From an uncultured Luminiphilus sp. (GTDB taxonomy: Bacteria > Pseudomonadota > Gammaproteobacteria > Pseudomonadales > Halieaceae), in assembly GCA_943789425.1 (NCBI GenBank), contig CALSUB010000001.1:62001-126000 (forward strand): a stretch of 64,000 bases of DNA. Reading direction: 5' to 3'. Shown one piece after another: positions 34,514 through 43,606 of this stretch. The position numbers were made by a program, and so were the translations under genes. Within the stretch, counting starts at the first letter, position 1. Every line of letters starts with the position of its first letter. Under the pieces are notes generated by a model. The model was not told the origin of the DNA, made no database searches, and saw nothing but the letters and a program-made list of their open reading frames with translations.

Positions 34514-35317
34514 CTAGAAAAACAGTTGGTAGCTGTTGCGTCGTGCGTGCTCAAGAAACACTTCAGTATCGAGCTTTTTGATGCCGGCTAAGGTTTCAGC
34601 AATAAAAGGCAGGTAGCGTGGTTCATTGGGCTGCCCGCGATAGGGCACGGGGGTTAAGTAGGGGGCATCAGTTTCTAAGACAATGCGGTCAGTGGGTGTG
34701 GCGTCAGCGACCTCGCGGACATTATCGGCATTACGGAAGGTGATAATGCCATTGAACCCCAGCATAAATCCCTCGCTCAAGCAGAATTCGGCGAGGGATA
34801 GCGAGCTTGTAAAACTGTGTATCACTCCCTTATTTTTCAGTGTCTGGCTGTGGTTTGCCAAGATAGCGCGAGTGTCTTCATCGGCTTCGCGGGTATGGAT
34901 GACGACGGGTAAGCCCGCCTCTGAGGCAATATTCAATTGTGCGTCAAACGCTGCTGCTTGGATTCGGCGATCGGCGTGGTCATAGTGATAGTCGAGACCA
35001 ATCTCACCAATTGCGACGACCTTTGTGCTGCTGCAGTATTCGGTAATGCGTTCGCTGAGCTCATCACTCCAGCTATCGGCTTCGTGAGGATGGATTCCCT
35101 GTGTGCACCAAACTTGATCGTGATCGGTGGCGATGCGCCGCACCGTATCGAGATTATCTGCTGATACCGCAATCGTGACAATGCGCTCGATACCGACATC
35201 CTCCGCGGCATGTAAGGCGCTTTCTAGCCCCTCATCACCGAGATAGTCGAGATGGCAGTGCGTTTCAACGATAGGCGTGTCAAAGCGCGGTATGGCACGG
35301 CGTGTAGATGAGCTCAT
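34514..35317 (-). CDS. TatD family metal-dependent hydrolase
   Basis: A TIM-barrel metal-dependent DNase/hydrolase, about 267 residues from ATG 35317. Metal-binding landmarks are VETHCHLDYL at the start, IGEIGLDYHYD with Glu, VIHTREAD with His, VIHSFTSS, and ETDAPYLTPVPYRG near the C-terminus. TatD-family enzymes act as 3'-5' exonucleases or D-aminoacyl-tRNA-type hydrolases; the precise substrate is not known for this subgroup. A TTG codon at 35329 could extend it by four residues through a proline run, made by a C-rich stretch just before the ATG, and is less likely. rapA follows after 3 bases. Confidence 0.92.
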   Translation of the reverse strand: MSSSTRRAIPRFDTPIVETHCHLDYLGDEGLESALHAAEDVGIERIVTIAVSADNLDTVRRIATDHDQVWCTQGIHPHEADSWSDELSERITEYCSSTKVVAIGEIGLDYHYDHADRRIQAAAFDAQLNIASEAGLPVVIHTREADEDTRAILANHSQTLKNKGVIHSFTSSLSLAEFCLSEGFMLGFNGIITFRNADNVREVADATPTDRIVLETDAPYLTPVPYRGQPNEPRYLPFIAETLAGIKKLDTEVFLEHARRNSYQLFF

Positions 35318-35391
35318 TGGGGGGGGCAACGCAAGTTATCAGTTCTAATTATCGCACAATTTGCGACAAGGATTGTCAGTCAGTCGCTATT

Positions 35392-36333
35392 CTATCCGCG
35401 ATGGACCGTGCGAAAGCGCATCGCCTGAACCGTATCGATAATTTCTTGCCAAAGCCATCGGTGCATCGGCGAGTGATCGGTGCGCCGATGCGCAATGAGT
35501 GAGTACTGAACGCTGAAGGTGAGGTCAACCGGTAAGGTCAGTGCCACAATGTCCCGCGTGGCCCCCTCGTTGCGAGCAAGGTAGGCGGGGCATATTAGGA
35601 GATAGTCAGTCTCTCTGAGAATCTCAAAGGCGGTTAAGAGGTGAGAAGTTTCCAATATGCCCTTGTCACTCTCAAATAACTCTTTCGCGAGCACTTGTCC
35701 GCCGATCAGCTCCTCTCGATCGGCGACATAGAGCGCGATGTGCGGATACTGGCGGATCATCTCTTTGGTGAGCGTCAGCTGGACGAGGGGGTGATCTTGC
35801 CGCACGAATATGGCTAGCGGTGAATCTGCTAAGGGGAAAACTGAGAATTCTGGTGCGTAGTCTTCCCTCTGAATTTGGATGGCAAAATCGAGCTCTCCAC
35901 TCGCTAGCTGATCCAGCTGCCGTTCTGCTCTGGTGATGGTGCGCAATCGCAGTTTCGGCGCACTTGATTGCAGTCTGGCTGAGAGCGGCGGTAACAGCGT
36001 AAAGCCCACATATTCAGAGATCGCCAGCGTGATCTGACCTCTATACGAAGCAGGTAGAAATTCTCCCGCGTCCAGCAGACCGTCGATTTGTTCGAGCGTG
36101 ACTTTTAATTCCGCGGCGAGCCCAATGGCTCGAGGCGTGGGTTGTACCCCTCTTTTACTGCGAACGAATAGCGGGTCATCGAACGTCTCCCGCAGCCGAC
36201 CCAGCGTTTTTGACATGGCAGGTTGGGTGATCGACAGCTTGGTGGCGGCTTTAGAAACGCTGCCTTCTTCGAGTAAAATATGCAGTGCAACCAATAGGTT
36301 AAGGTCAATTTTTGCCAGGCGACTGAGGTTCAT
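35392..36333 (-). CDS. LysR family transcriptional regulator
   Basis: A 313-residue LysR-type DNA-binding regulator. The N-terminal winged helix-turn-helix (about residues 8-65) contains LNLLVALHILLEEGSVSKAATKLSITQPAMSKTL split over its helices, then RLRETFDDPLFVRSKRGV. The C-terminal substrate-binding domain follows (QITLAISEYVGF, FVRQDHPLV). It resembles the NodD/LinR-like branch with the YTLLPP-like effector cleft, but the effector is unknown. It faces upstream towards the candidate small RNA and the TPR/TonB-like gene, which are the most likely neighbours under its control. ATG 36333 starts it. Confidence 0.9.
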   Translation of the reverse strand: MNLSRLAKIDLNLLVALHILLEEGSVSKAATKLSITQPAMSKTLGRLRETFDDPLFVRSKRGVQPTPRAIGLAAELKVTLEQIDGLLDAGEFLPASYRGQITLAISEYVGFTLLPPLSARLQSSAPKLRLRTITRAERQLDQLASGELDFAIQIQREDYAPEFSVFPLADSPLAIFVRQDHPLVQLTLTKEMIRQYPHIALYVADREELIGGQVLAKELFESDKGILETSHLLTAFEILRETDYLLICPAYLARNEGATRDIVALTLPVDLTFSVQYSLIAHRRTDHSPMHRWLWQEIIDTVQAMRFRTVHRG

Positions 36334-36418
36334 TGGGTTCTCTTATAACGGCGGGGACTACGTCGAATCAAAAAAATACATTAGGAGTAATGATACAGCT
36401 CATTCATATTAATTCACA

Positions 36419-36512
36419 GGCCCAGCGCGGGTCGCGCAGTTCCCTCTCAGCGCGTGCCGCGGCCAGAGTCCGTAAAAGCTTTTACCCGCCGATCTCTCGG
36501 CGGGTTTTTTTT
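36419..36512 (+). ncRNA. Candidate structured small RNA ending in a perfect terminator
   Basis: A 94-base stretch between the divergent LysR gene and the downstream TPR gene. The first hairpin has arms 36426-36437 and 36450-36461: ten pairs and a two-base internal mismatch, extendable by GGCC/GGCC on the outside. Its 12-base pyrimidine-rich loop contains TTCCCTCTC, which could pair with Shine-Dalgarno-like sequence. A short linker leads to a perfect intrinsic terminator at 36485-36512. No convincing reading frame fits the region. The structure is read directly; transcription from a promoter somewhere in 36340-36415 and a regulatory role are inference. A 5' leader of the downstream gene is the main alternative. 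Confidence 0.45.
36485..36512 (+). terminator. Rho-independent terminator
   Basis: A perfect 8-bp GC-rich stem (CCCGCCGA at 36485-36492, TCGGCGGG at 36497-36504) with a TCTC loop, followed directly by eight T residues at 36505-36512. It is the clearest intrinsic terminator in the window. No plus-strand gene ends just before it, because the LysR gene upstream is on the other strand. It must therefore end a short transcript or attenuate the gene starting at 36552. Confidence 0.88.
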
Positions 36513-36551
36513 GCGTTATATTCCCCTGCGACCCCGCTAGGCTCATGCACT

Positions 36552-37760
36552 GTGAAATACCTGACGCTCCTGTTGCTGTTAGCAGGCAACCCTATCTTAG
36601 CCGATACACCCGTGCCCTTTGGGCTGTTTGTGGAGTTATCCGACGCCACAGAAAATCCCAGTGCCGAGGCGCCGCCCGATCTGAGCACAAGAGCGGATCT
36701 TGCTGCGGCTGAGGCGATTCTGCTTGAGCAAGAGCAGGCCCTTGGGCCCTATCACCCTTCACTAGCGGCGTTAATGGTGGAGGTTGCCGCCGTCGCGTCA
36801 GCATCGGGCGATCTGTCTCGTGCGGCGGAGTTCTATGACCGGGCATTGCATAATGCGCGGGTTAACAACGGCCTTTACGGCGATCAGCAATTACCTATCT
36901 TGCGGGGCTTGATCGCTCTGTATTTAGAATCTGGTGACCGTGAAGCCCTAGAGGAGAGGGCGGCGTATCAGTTCCGATTACTCGGATCCGGGTTACCGCC
37001 ATTCGAGGAGGGAGAGCTTAAGGCGGCACTCGAGTTTTTTGATGTCACTTTGGACGTCTTGATGGATGTCGAATGGGGCCCGCGAGGTCGCGAGTTACTT
37101 CGGTTTCATGACCGATTTGACGACATGACTGCGGCAGTCTGTCAAGACCCGTCGGTTAGCAGTCAATGGTGTCAGCCTTTTACTTTTCGCCTAGCGGGTT
37201 TTTATTATGTCCTCGAGTTTAAGCTAGATGTGTTAGTGGACGATCAACGGTTCGAGAGCACTTTTTCGGACCCCGAATGGAGTTCGTTAGAGCGAGAGCC
37301 GCGGCTCGAGGCGTTACAGAGGCGCCTCATGAGCAAAGGGGAGGACTTGTTTGAGCAGTTGTTGAGCGTCGCACCTGCTCAGCATGATGCGCTCTCAGCG
37401 CTTGCCGATTGGCGGTGGTTTTATCGGCAGAAAACTCGTGCGCTGGCACTGTACGAGCAGGCTTGCCAGATACACCCAGGTCGTTTCGAAAAGCCCGGAG
37501 CGCTGCCAGAGTACCCCGCTATAGGGCGCCTCTTGCTCCCTGATCCGGGCCCACCTATAACTCAGGTGACGCTCTCAGTCACGGATCGTGGTATCGCCAA
37601 GGAGGTTGTGGTGACCGCCTCCAATTCGCTCAGTGATGACCGCGCCGGGGCCAAGCTCAAAAGACTGCTGCGCAACACCGCTTTCCGTCCAGCCCTGCGT
37701 AACTGTGTGGAGCCTGTTGAGTTAAGCCCGTTGATCATGGAGGTGGTGTTGACGCAGTGA
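36552..37760 (+). CDS. Secreted TPR-type protein with TonB-like C-terminal domain
   Basis: A 402-residue exported protein. GTG at 36552 gives a signal peptide (KYLTLLLLLAGNPILAD) just after the terminator at 36512; the frame also runs back to 36333 but without plausible protein sequence. The middle has helical repeats of TPR character (LAAAEAILLEQEQALGPYH, LSRAAEFYDRALHNA, LSALADWRWFYRQK with LALYEQACQIHPG). The C-terminal 70 residues resemble a TonB carboxyl domain (ITQVTLSVTDRGIAKEVVV, then FRPALRNC). Unlike a true TonB it shows no membrane anchor beyond the signal peptide and no exbBD neighbours. Function unknown. Confidence 0.65.
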   Translation: MKYLTLLLLLAGNPILADTPVPFGLFVELSDATENPSAEAPPDLSTRADLAAAEAILLEQEQALGPYHPSLAALMVEVAAVASASGDLSRAAEFYDRALHNARVNNGLYGDQQLPILRGLIALYLESGDREALEERAAYQFRLLGSGLPPFEEGELKAALEFFDVTLDVLMDVEWGPRGRELLRFHDRFDDMTAAVCQDPSVSSQWCQPFTFRLAGFYYVLEFKLDVLVDDQRFESTFSDPEWSSLEREPRLEALQRRLMSKGEDLFEQLLSVAPAQHDALSALADWRWFYRQKTRALALYEQACQIHPGRFEKPGALPEYPAIGRLLLPDPGPPITQVTLSVTDRGIAKEVVVTASNSLSDDRAGAKLKRLLRNTAFRPALRNCVEPVELSPLIMEVVLTQ

Positions 37761-38453
37761 TCAGTCGTTGTGAATGACGAGCAGAGCGCCCGTTGCTTTA
37801 ACTGACCCCGTGAGCCGCCAGTTCAGCAACTCGCCGCCGTGCCTTTGGATTGCTTTTTCGGCCATTTGGTGAAAGGTGGGCCGCTCGGGATCTCCGATCA
37901 CGATCGTGCCGACACCTGCGTCGATGGCGCGGTCGATCATTGTGCCGACTGGCTTAACGAGTTCGTCCCAGAAGCAAATATCGCCGCCGAATAAAATATC
38001 GGTTTGCTTGAGGTCTTTTTTCCGCACCTTTTCAAAGCGCTGTACCCAGGGCGTGGTGGAGACCCCATTGAGCGCAGCGACGGCATCGAGATAAGGGAAT
38101 ACAGCGGGATCCGCGTCCATTGAGACGACCTCTGAGCCCCATCGTTGAGCACACCAAATTCCAGTGATGCCCCATCCGCAGCCAGCATCGAGTATGTGCT
38201 GCCGCCGCGGTGGCGTATTTTTTTTGAGGTAGTCAATGATGAGGCAGCTCGATTTCCACAGCTTGGTCCCGTGGATGCTGGGTTCATGACCTGCACGTTT
38301 TACTGCACGGATGCAAGCATGGCTTGCATAAGGCATTGCGACACCCCGAAAACGGCGCAGTTTTTTAGTGCTGACGGCAGAAGGTCGTGACTTTTTTTGA
38401 CGGGCCGACGCCGCCTTGGTTTGTTTGGCAGCAGAGGGTTTCGAGGTTGACAT
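37761..38453 (-). CDS. Class I SAM-dependent methyltransferase
   Basis: A 230-residue methyltransferase of unknown substrate. The SAM-binding motif I is HILDAGCGWGITG near residue 95. An acidic residue in VVSMDADPAVF follows (motif II) and DILFGGDICFWDEL serves as motif IV. The first 40 residues are Lys/Ser/Ala-rich and low-complexity, probably disordered. The order of motifs recalls the protein-lysine / nicotinamide N-methyltransferase-like group. ATG 38453 is preferred over the frame start at 38471. The gene meets the TPR/TonB-like gene tail to tail with no gap and follows the cold-shock gene on the same strand. A 6-bp inverted repeat (38461-38466, 38478-38483) lies just before its start. 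Confidence 0.8.
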   Translation of the reverse strand: MSTSKPSAAKQTKAASARQKKSRPSAVSTKKLRRFRGVAMPYASHACIRAVKRAGHEPSIHGTKLWKSSCLIIDYLKKNTPPRRQHILDAGCGWGITGIWCAQRWGSEVVSMDADPAVFPYLDAVAALNGVSTTPWVQRFEKVRKKDLKQTDILFGGDICFWDELVKPVGTMIDRAIDAGVGTIVIGDPERPTFHQMAEKAIQRHGGELLNWRLTGSVKATGALLVIHND

Positions 38454-38510
38454 AGCACTTCTCGCGTTCACAGGGAGCGCGAGCTTAACAAACCTGCTGA
38501 CGCGAGGGTA

Positions 38511-38723
38511 TCAGCGTTTGGTAACTTCCTCGGCCTGCAGACCTTTAGGGCCCTCTACCAAAGCGAACTCTACTTCCTGCCCTTCGTTAAGGCTACGATA
38601 TCCATCGCCTTGAATTGCCCTGAAGTGCACAAAGATGTCGTCTGGCCGATCGGCCATGGTGATGAAACCAAAACCTTTGGCGTTGTTGAACCACTTAACG
38701 GTCCCTACCTGGCGGTCTGACAT
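38511..38723 (-). CDS. Cold-shock protein (CspA family)
   Basis: A 70-residue single cold-shock domain that binds single-stranded RNA and DNA. It shows [14 protein letters not shown] with RNP1 (KGFGFI) and DIFVHF as RNP2, ending [16 protein letters not shown]. The length is typical of the family. The ATG at 38723 lies only about 50 bases from the 3' end of valS on the same strand, so the long 5' leader typical of cold-induced cspA genes is not visible, unless it overlaps valS. Expression control therefore cannot be judged. Which csp paralogue it represents is not assignable. Confidence 0.95.
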   Translation of the reverse strand: MSDRQVGTVKWFNNAKGFGFITMADRPDDIFVHFRAIQGDGYRSLNEGQEVEFALVEGPKGLQAEEVTKR

Positions 38724-38773
38724 AAAAACTCCACCGCATAGCTATTATTATTGTGTGTAGTCTTATCAGGGCT

Positions 38774-41548
38774 TTAGGTGGAACGCAATACCTCTATTTG
38801 CGTTCTCTGTCGTTGCAGTGTGGCAATCGACGCCGCGGCTTGCTCTTGCTTCTGACGTTCTGCGACCACGACCTCGGCGGGAGCTCGCTCGACAAAGGCC
38901 TTATTGTTGAGCTTTCCCTCGAGTCGCGCGAGTTCAGACTCGTACTTGTTGATCTCTTTGTCCAGTCGCACGAGCTCTTGGTCGATATCAATGACCCCTG
39001 CCATGGGCACCCGAATTTCAAGCTCTCCACAAAGCGCCATTAGGCTGGGTGGGGGGGCTGCGTCGGGTGATAGGGCAGTCAGCTGGCTGACCTTGGCCAA
39101 TTTAGCGAGGTAGGCTGTATTTCGTACCAGGCGCGCTTTGTCTTGTTCGGATGCGTGGCTTACCAATACGTTCAATTCAGTTGATGGTGGGATATTGGCT
39201 TCCGCACGAATCGTGCGGATCGCAATAATTATTTTCTTCAGCCACTCGATTTCACCCTCCGACTCCTCGTCGATCTGCTCCGCGCGGTAAGTTGGCCAGG
39301 GAGCCAGCATGATGCTCTTACCCTGCGTGCCAGCGAACGGGCTGACGTTCTGCCAAACCTCTTCGGTTAAGTAGGGCATAAAGGGGTGCAGCATACGAAG
39401 CGATTGCTCCAGCACCGTAATGAGTGTCTGTCGTGTCCCCAGTGCCGCCATCGCGTTGGTATCCTCATCCCAAAGCACGGGTTTGGAGAGTTCGAGGTAC
39501 CAGTCGCAAAATTCATTCCACACAAAGTCGTATAGCGCTTGCGATGCTAGATCAAATCGATACTGAGCATAGGCGTTATCGACCACTTGAAGGGTTGACT
39601 CCATCCGGCTTTTGATCCAGCGGTCCGCTAGTGAGTCCTCGCCTCGTTCAGATAGCAAATCATGGCCTTCAGCATGGCTTAAGACGTACCGGGACGCATT
39701 CCAGATCTTGTTGCAGAAGTTGCGGTAGCCCTCTATTCGCCCGATATCAAATTTGATGTCTCTTCCCGTTGAGGCCAATGAATAAAACGCATAACGCAGT
39801 GCGTCGGTGCCGTAGCCCAGAATGCCATCTGGAAATTGTTTGCGCGTGGCTTTATCAATTTTAGCGGTTAACTGCGGCTGCATGAGGTTGGCCGTGCGCT
39901 TCGCCAGCAACGCGTCGAGGGATATGCCGTCGATCAGATCGATTGGGTCTAATACATTCCCTTTGGATTTTGACATCTTCTGCCCTTCACCGTCGCGCAC
40001 TAGTCCATGAACATAGACCGTGTGGAAAGGCACTTCCTTCATAAAATGCAGTGACATCATGATCATCCGCGCGACCCAAAAGAAGATGATGTCAAAGCCG
40101 GTGACCAGTACCGATGCCGGGTGGAACGTCTTGAGATCATCGGTGTTATCTGGCCAGCCAAGGGTAGAAAACGTCCACAGTGCAGAGGAAAACCAAGTAT
40201 CGAGCACGTCGTCATCTTGTCGCAGGATCATGGTGTCCGGCAGTTGATGCTTTAATGCGCACCGCTGCTTCAGAGTCACCCACATAAATGTTGCCTGCGT
40301 CGTCGTACCATGCCGGTATGCGATGTCCCCACCACAGCTGGCGGCTGATACACCAGTCTTGAATGTCGCGCATCCACGAAAAGTAGGTGTTTTCCCATTG
40401 CTTGGGTACGAATTGAATGGCGCCCTGTTCGACAGCTTCGATAGCGGGAGCGGCGAGTTTTTTTGCATCGACATACCACTGTGGCGTCAGCCAAGGCTCT
40501 ATGACGGCGCCCGAGCGATCGCCTCGTGGCACTTTGAGGGTATGAGGCTCAATTGTTTCGAGTAGCCCCAGTGCCTCGAACTCAGCGACGACTGCCTTTC
40601 TCGCATCAAAGCGATCCATTCCCCTGAACCGCTCTGGTGCGGCATCGTTGATCGCCGCGTTGGCGGTGAGGATATTAATTTTGGGAGCTGATGACGCTCT
40701 CCCATCGCATAATCATTGAAGTCGTGTGCCGGTGTGATCTTGACGCAGCCTGAGCCAAATTCAGGATCGACATAGTCATCAGCAATGATGGGGATAATAC
40801 GGTCGGTCAGGGGCAGGGCAATGTGGCTGCCGATCAGGTGTCGATAACGCTCGTCATCTGGATGGACTGCAACCGCCGTGTCCCCCAGCATGGTCTCGGG
40901 GCGAGTGGTTGCCACCACCAGGTGCCCGTCTTGGCCCTGCAGCGGATATCGCAGATGCCACAAAGAGCCCGCTTCTTCCTCTTGCACAACCTCAAGATCA
41001 GAAATGGCAGTGTGAAAAGTGGGGTCCCAGTTGACGAGCCGATGCCCTCGGTAAATGAGTCCCTCTTCAAATAGCGTAATAAAAACGCGCTGAACCGCCT
41101 GTGATAGCCCTGGGTCCATCGTGAAGCGTTCGCGGCTCCAATCCGGTGACGTGCCCAAACGCCTTAACTGTTGCGTGATTGCTCCGCCGGATTCCGCTTT
41201 CCAGTCCCATACCCGCTCAATAAAGGCTTCCCTGCCCAGTGCTTCGCGGGAGGAGCCCTCTGACTCTAGCTGTCGCTCGACCACCATTTGCGTGGCGATA
41301 CCCGCGTGATCCGTGCCCACCTGCCACAGCGTGTTGTGGCCTCGCATTCGCTGGTAACGCACTAATGCGTCCATGATGGCTTGTTGAAAACCATGCCCCA
41401 TGTGGAGCGTGCCGGTGACATTAGGGGGAGGGATGGGGATGCAAAACGCGGGCCCTTCGCCCGATGGTGCAAAGTAACCATTGGCCTCCCAATAGTCATA
41501 CCATCGTCCTTCGATGTCGGTGGGTGAAAAGTTCTTGTCCATAGTCAC
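38774..41548 (-). CDS. valS: Valine-tRNA ligase (frame interrupted twice in this sequence)
   Basis: Charges tRNA-Val; essential in all bacteria. The gene spans 2,775 bases, about 924 residues. Motifs are [15 protein letters not shown] (HIGH region), the editing region [36 protein letters not shown], and [12 protein letters not shown] (KMSKS). The frame is broken at the T run 40679-40682 (one base short) and at 40251-40253 (one base extra). The middle 143 residues lie in another frame, while the two ends share one frame, so the two indels cancel. Correcting both gives continuous ValS. MDKNFSP at 41542 may be the true start. Sequencing error is by far the likeliest cause. holC follows upstream on the same strand. 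Confidence 0.93.
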
Positions 41549-41583
41549 GGTAGTGATGGGCCTCTAATGGTTAATCAGCTCGT

Positions 41584-42003
41584 TCAGAGATCGTGTTTGG
41601 TCAGTGAGTAGCCACGGTCTCGATAAAACCGCCATGCATCTCGTGAAGATGCTAGTGACGACTCATCTGGCGCTACGATTTCGGCAAGACGCGTAAATCG
41701 AGAAAAGTAATCGAGGATCACCCCGGTAGTGTTAATTAACACATCGTTTTGCTCAAGGGGAGGCTCAGACCAGCCAATGCTAACCAGCTCTTTGTCATCA
41801 TCGTTGATGAGAGCATGCGGTAGAAAACTTTCGGCACGAAATGTCCACAGCGCGTTGTCAAAGGTGTGAGCTTGCTCCTCATCGCAGACGCTAACAAATA
41901 GGTGATGGCCGCGCGAAACGGCTTTTTCTGCAATACGGCCTACCGCGTTGACGACCGGTAGGCTGCCGTCGCGCGGGAGGACATAGAAGTCAATCTGCGT
42001 CAT
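41584..42003 (-). CDS. holC: DNA polymerase III subunit chi
   Basis: Clamp-loader accessory subunit that links the gamma complex to SSB, 139 residues. It begins TQIDFYVLPRDG and carries RIAEKAVSRGHHLFVSVCDEEQA, DNALWTFRAESFLPHAL, and the PPLEQNDVLINTT region. All are family-typical, and the size matches E. coli HolC (147). It lies between pepA (4-base overlap) and valS (35-base gap) on the same strand, the standard gammaproteobacterial arrangement pepA-holC-valS. The sequence is intact. Confidence 0.93.
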   Translation of the reverse strand: MTQIDFYVLPRDGSLPVVNAVGRIAEKAVSRGHHLFVSVCDEEQAHTFDNALWTFRAESFLPHALINDDDKELVSIGWSEPPLEQNDVLINTTGVILDYFSRFTRLAEIVAPDESSLASSRDAWRFYRDRGYSLTKHDL

Positions 42004-43499
42004 GAATGACCAGCACGTTCCCGCAAATACGCGATCAGCAATGGGACGGGCCTGCCGGTTGCGCCTTTGGGTGCGCTTCTGAATGCGCTGCCCGCAATAT
42101 CAAGGTGAGCCCATTTGTAGTCTTCCGCGAACTGCGCCAAAAAGCAGGCCGCCGTGATGCTGCCAGCGCCGCCAGCACCAATATTGGCTAGGTCGGCGAA
42201 TGGGCTGTCTAGCTGTCGGTGATACTCGTCCCAGATTGGGAATCGCCACCCTCGGTCGTAGCTGCGTTCTCCCGCACTGATCAGACTATTGGCGAGATGG
42301 TCATCATTTGAAAATATGCCCGTTGCCTCGTGTCCTAAGGCGACGATAATCGCGCCGGTAAGGGTGGCAATATCGACCACCTCGATTGGCTCGAAGCGGG
42401 CAGCGTAAGTGAGTGCATCACACAATACGAGTCGTCCTTCAGCGTCGGTATTTAGCACCTCTATTGTTTTGCCAGACATGCTGGTGACGACATCGCCGGG
42501 TTTGGTGGCTCGTCCACTCGGCATATTTTCAGCTGCTGCGATCACGCCCACGATGTTGATGGGTAACGCCATTTCTGCCGCCGCGTGCAGCGCACCGAAG
42601 ACGGAACCGGCACCCCCCATATCGAACTTCATCTCGTCCATTTTACCGCCGGGCTTAAGGCTAATGCCTCCAGTATCAAAGGTAATGCCTTTGCCCACGA
42701 GACAATACGGACGCGTCTTTGCGGAAGCGCCCTGATACTTCATGACGATGAGTTGGGAGGGTTGATCGGAGCCGTTACCCACCGACAATAAAGAGTGCAT
42801 ACCCAATGCCGCCATCTTCTGCTCGTCCAGTACGGAGACGGACAGTTTCGAGTGCATCCGTGCAAGCTTTCGGGCCTGGCCACTGAGGTATTTTGGCGTG
42901 CAGATATTGCCAGGCAGGTTTACCAGTTCTCGCGTAAGGTTTGCTCCCTCGCCAGTGGCCCCACCTATCGCAACTGAGCGCTTTGCTTGCGCGACGGAAC
43001 AGAGGTTGCCTGGCGATACGGCGACCCGTTTGAGGGGGCGAGCAGGCTTTTTACGCTGGTTGAGCGTGTGTTCATATTGATAATGTGCCAACGTGAGTTG
43101 CAATGCGATTTGCTCAAGCAACATGCCCGCATCCCGAACTTTACCCGTCAGGCCATCTGTCCAGACGAGGGCGTCCTTGGCTTGGCTACTCATGAGCGAT
43201 CGGGCAAGCGTCTCTGCCAATTTTTTTGCTGAGCTCACAGTTTGGCCGCCGATGTCTCCGCAGCCGATCAGCAACACACGTTGAACCTCAGCATTTCCGG
43301 GAAGCCAATGGTGACTTCCCAATGACGACGAGAAGTCGCCGTTCTTAATGGCATTGGTGACGGTGCCGCCCAGCAATTTATCAAGCGCCTTTAAAGGAGG
43401 CGGCAGTGTTTTTTTGTCGGGAACCAGCGCCACGAGGGCCTGAGTCTTTATTTGGCCGATGGTGTTGGCGGTACGTGCGGTAATACTCAATGTGGCCAT
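42000..43499 (-). CDS. pepA: Leucyl aminopeptidase (cytosol aminopeptidase, M17)
   Basis: A manganese/zinc exopeptidase that removes N-terminal residues from peptides; in enterics it also binds DNA at recombination sites. The 499-residue protein has the M17 metal and active-site motifs GKGITFDTGGISLKPGG, EMKFDMGGAGSV, and the signature NTDAEGRLVL. The N-terminal non-catalytic domain includes LLIGCGDIGG. The gene starts at 43499 and is divergent from lptF. Its stop overlaps the holC start by 4 bases. Size and motifs match the family, and no break is seen. Confidence 0.95.
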   Translation of the reverse strand: MATLSITARTANTIGQIKTQALVALVPDKKTLPPPLKALDKLLGGTVTNAIKNGDFSSSLGSHHWLPGNAEVQRVLLIGCGDIGGQTVSSAKKLAETLARSLMSSQAKDALVWTDGLTGKVRDAGMLLEQIALQLTLAHYQYEHTLNQRKKPARPLKRVAVSPGNLCSVAQAKRSVAIGGATGEGANLTRELVNLPGNICTPKYLSGQARKLARMHSKLSVSVLDEQKMAALGMHSLLSVGNGSDQPSQLIVMKYQGASAKTRPYCLVGKGITFDTGGISLKPGGKMDEMKFDMGGAGSVFGALHAAAEMALPINIVGVIAAAENMPSGRATKPGDVVTSMSGKTIEVLNTDAEGRLVLCDALTYAARFEPIEVVDIATLTGAIIVALGHEATGIFSNDDHLANSLISAGERSYDRGWRFPIWDEYHRQLDSPFADLANIGAGGAGSITAACFLAQFAEDYKWAHLDIAGSAFRSAPKGATGRPVPLLIAYLRERAGHS

Positions 43500-43606
43500 G
43501 CGATATCCTAATCCTGTTACGCGGGAGGCGGGAGGGCGCTAGTGTATGATGCCGGAGCCTTTAACGAAATAACCATCTATCGGACTTTCAACCCAATATT
43601 GAGCTC

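Noticed and set aside
38461-38483. 6-bp inverted repeat between the cold-shock and methyltransferase genes as a terminator
   Set aside because: The stem is short, the loop is 11 bases and no T tract follows.
38774-41548. valS as a true pseudogene or programmed frameshift
   Set aside because: The gene is essential, the two shifts cancel, they sit in short T runs, and no slippery sequence with downstream structure is seen.
43545-43550. TATGAT -10 box for lptF
   Set aside because: There is no acceptable -35 sequence 16-18 bases upstream, so I do not claim a promoter.
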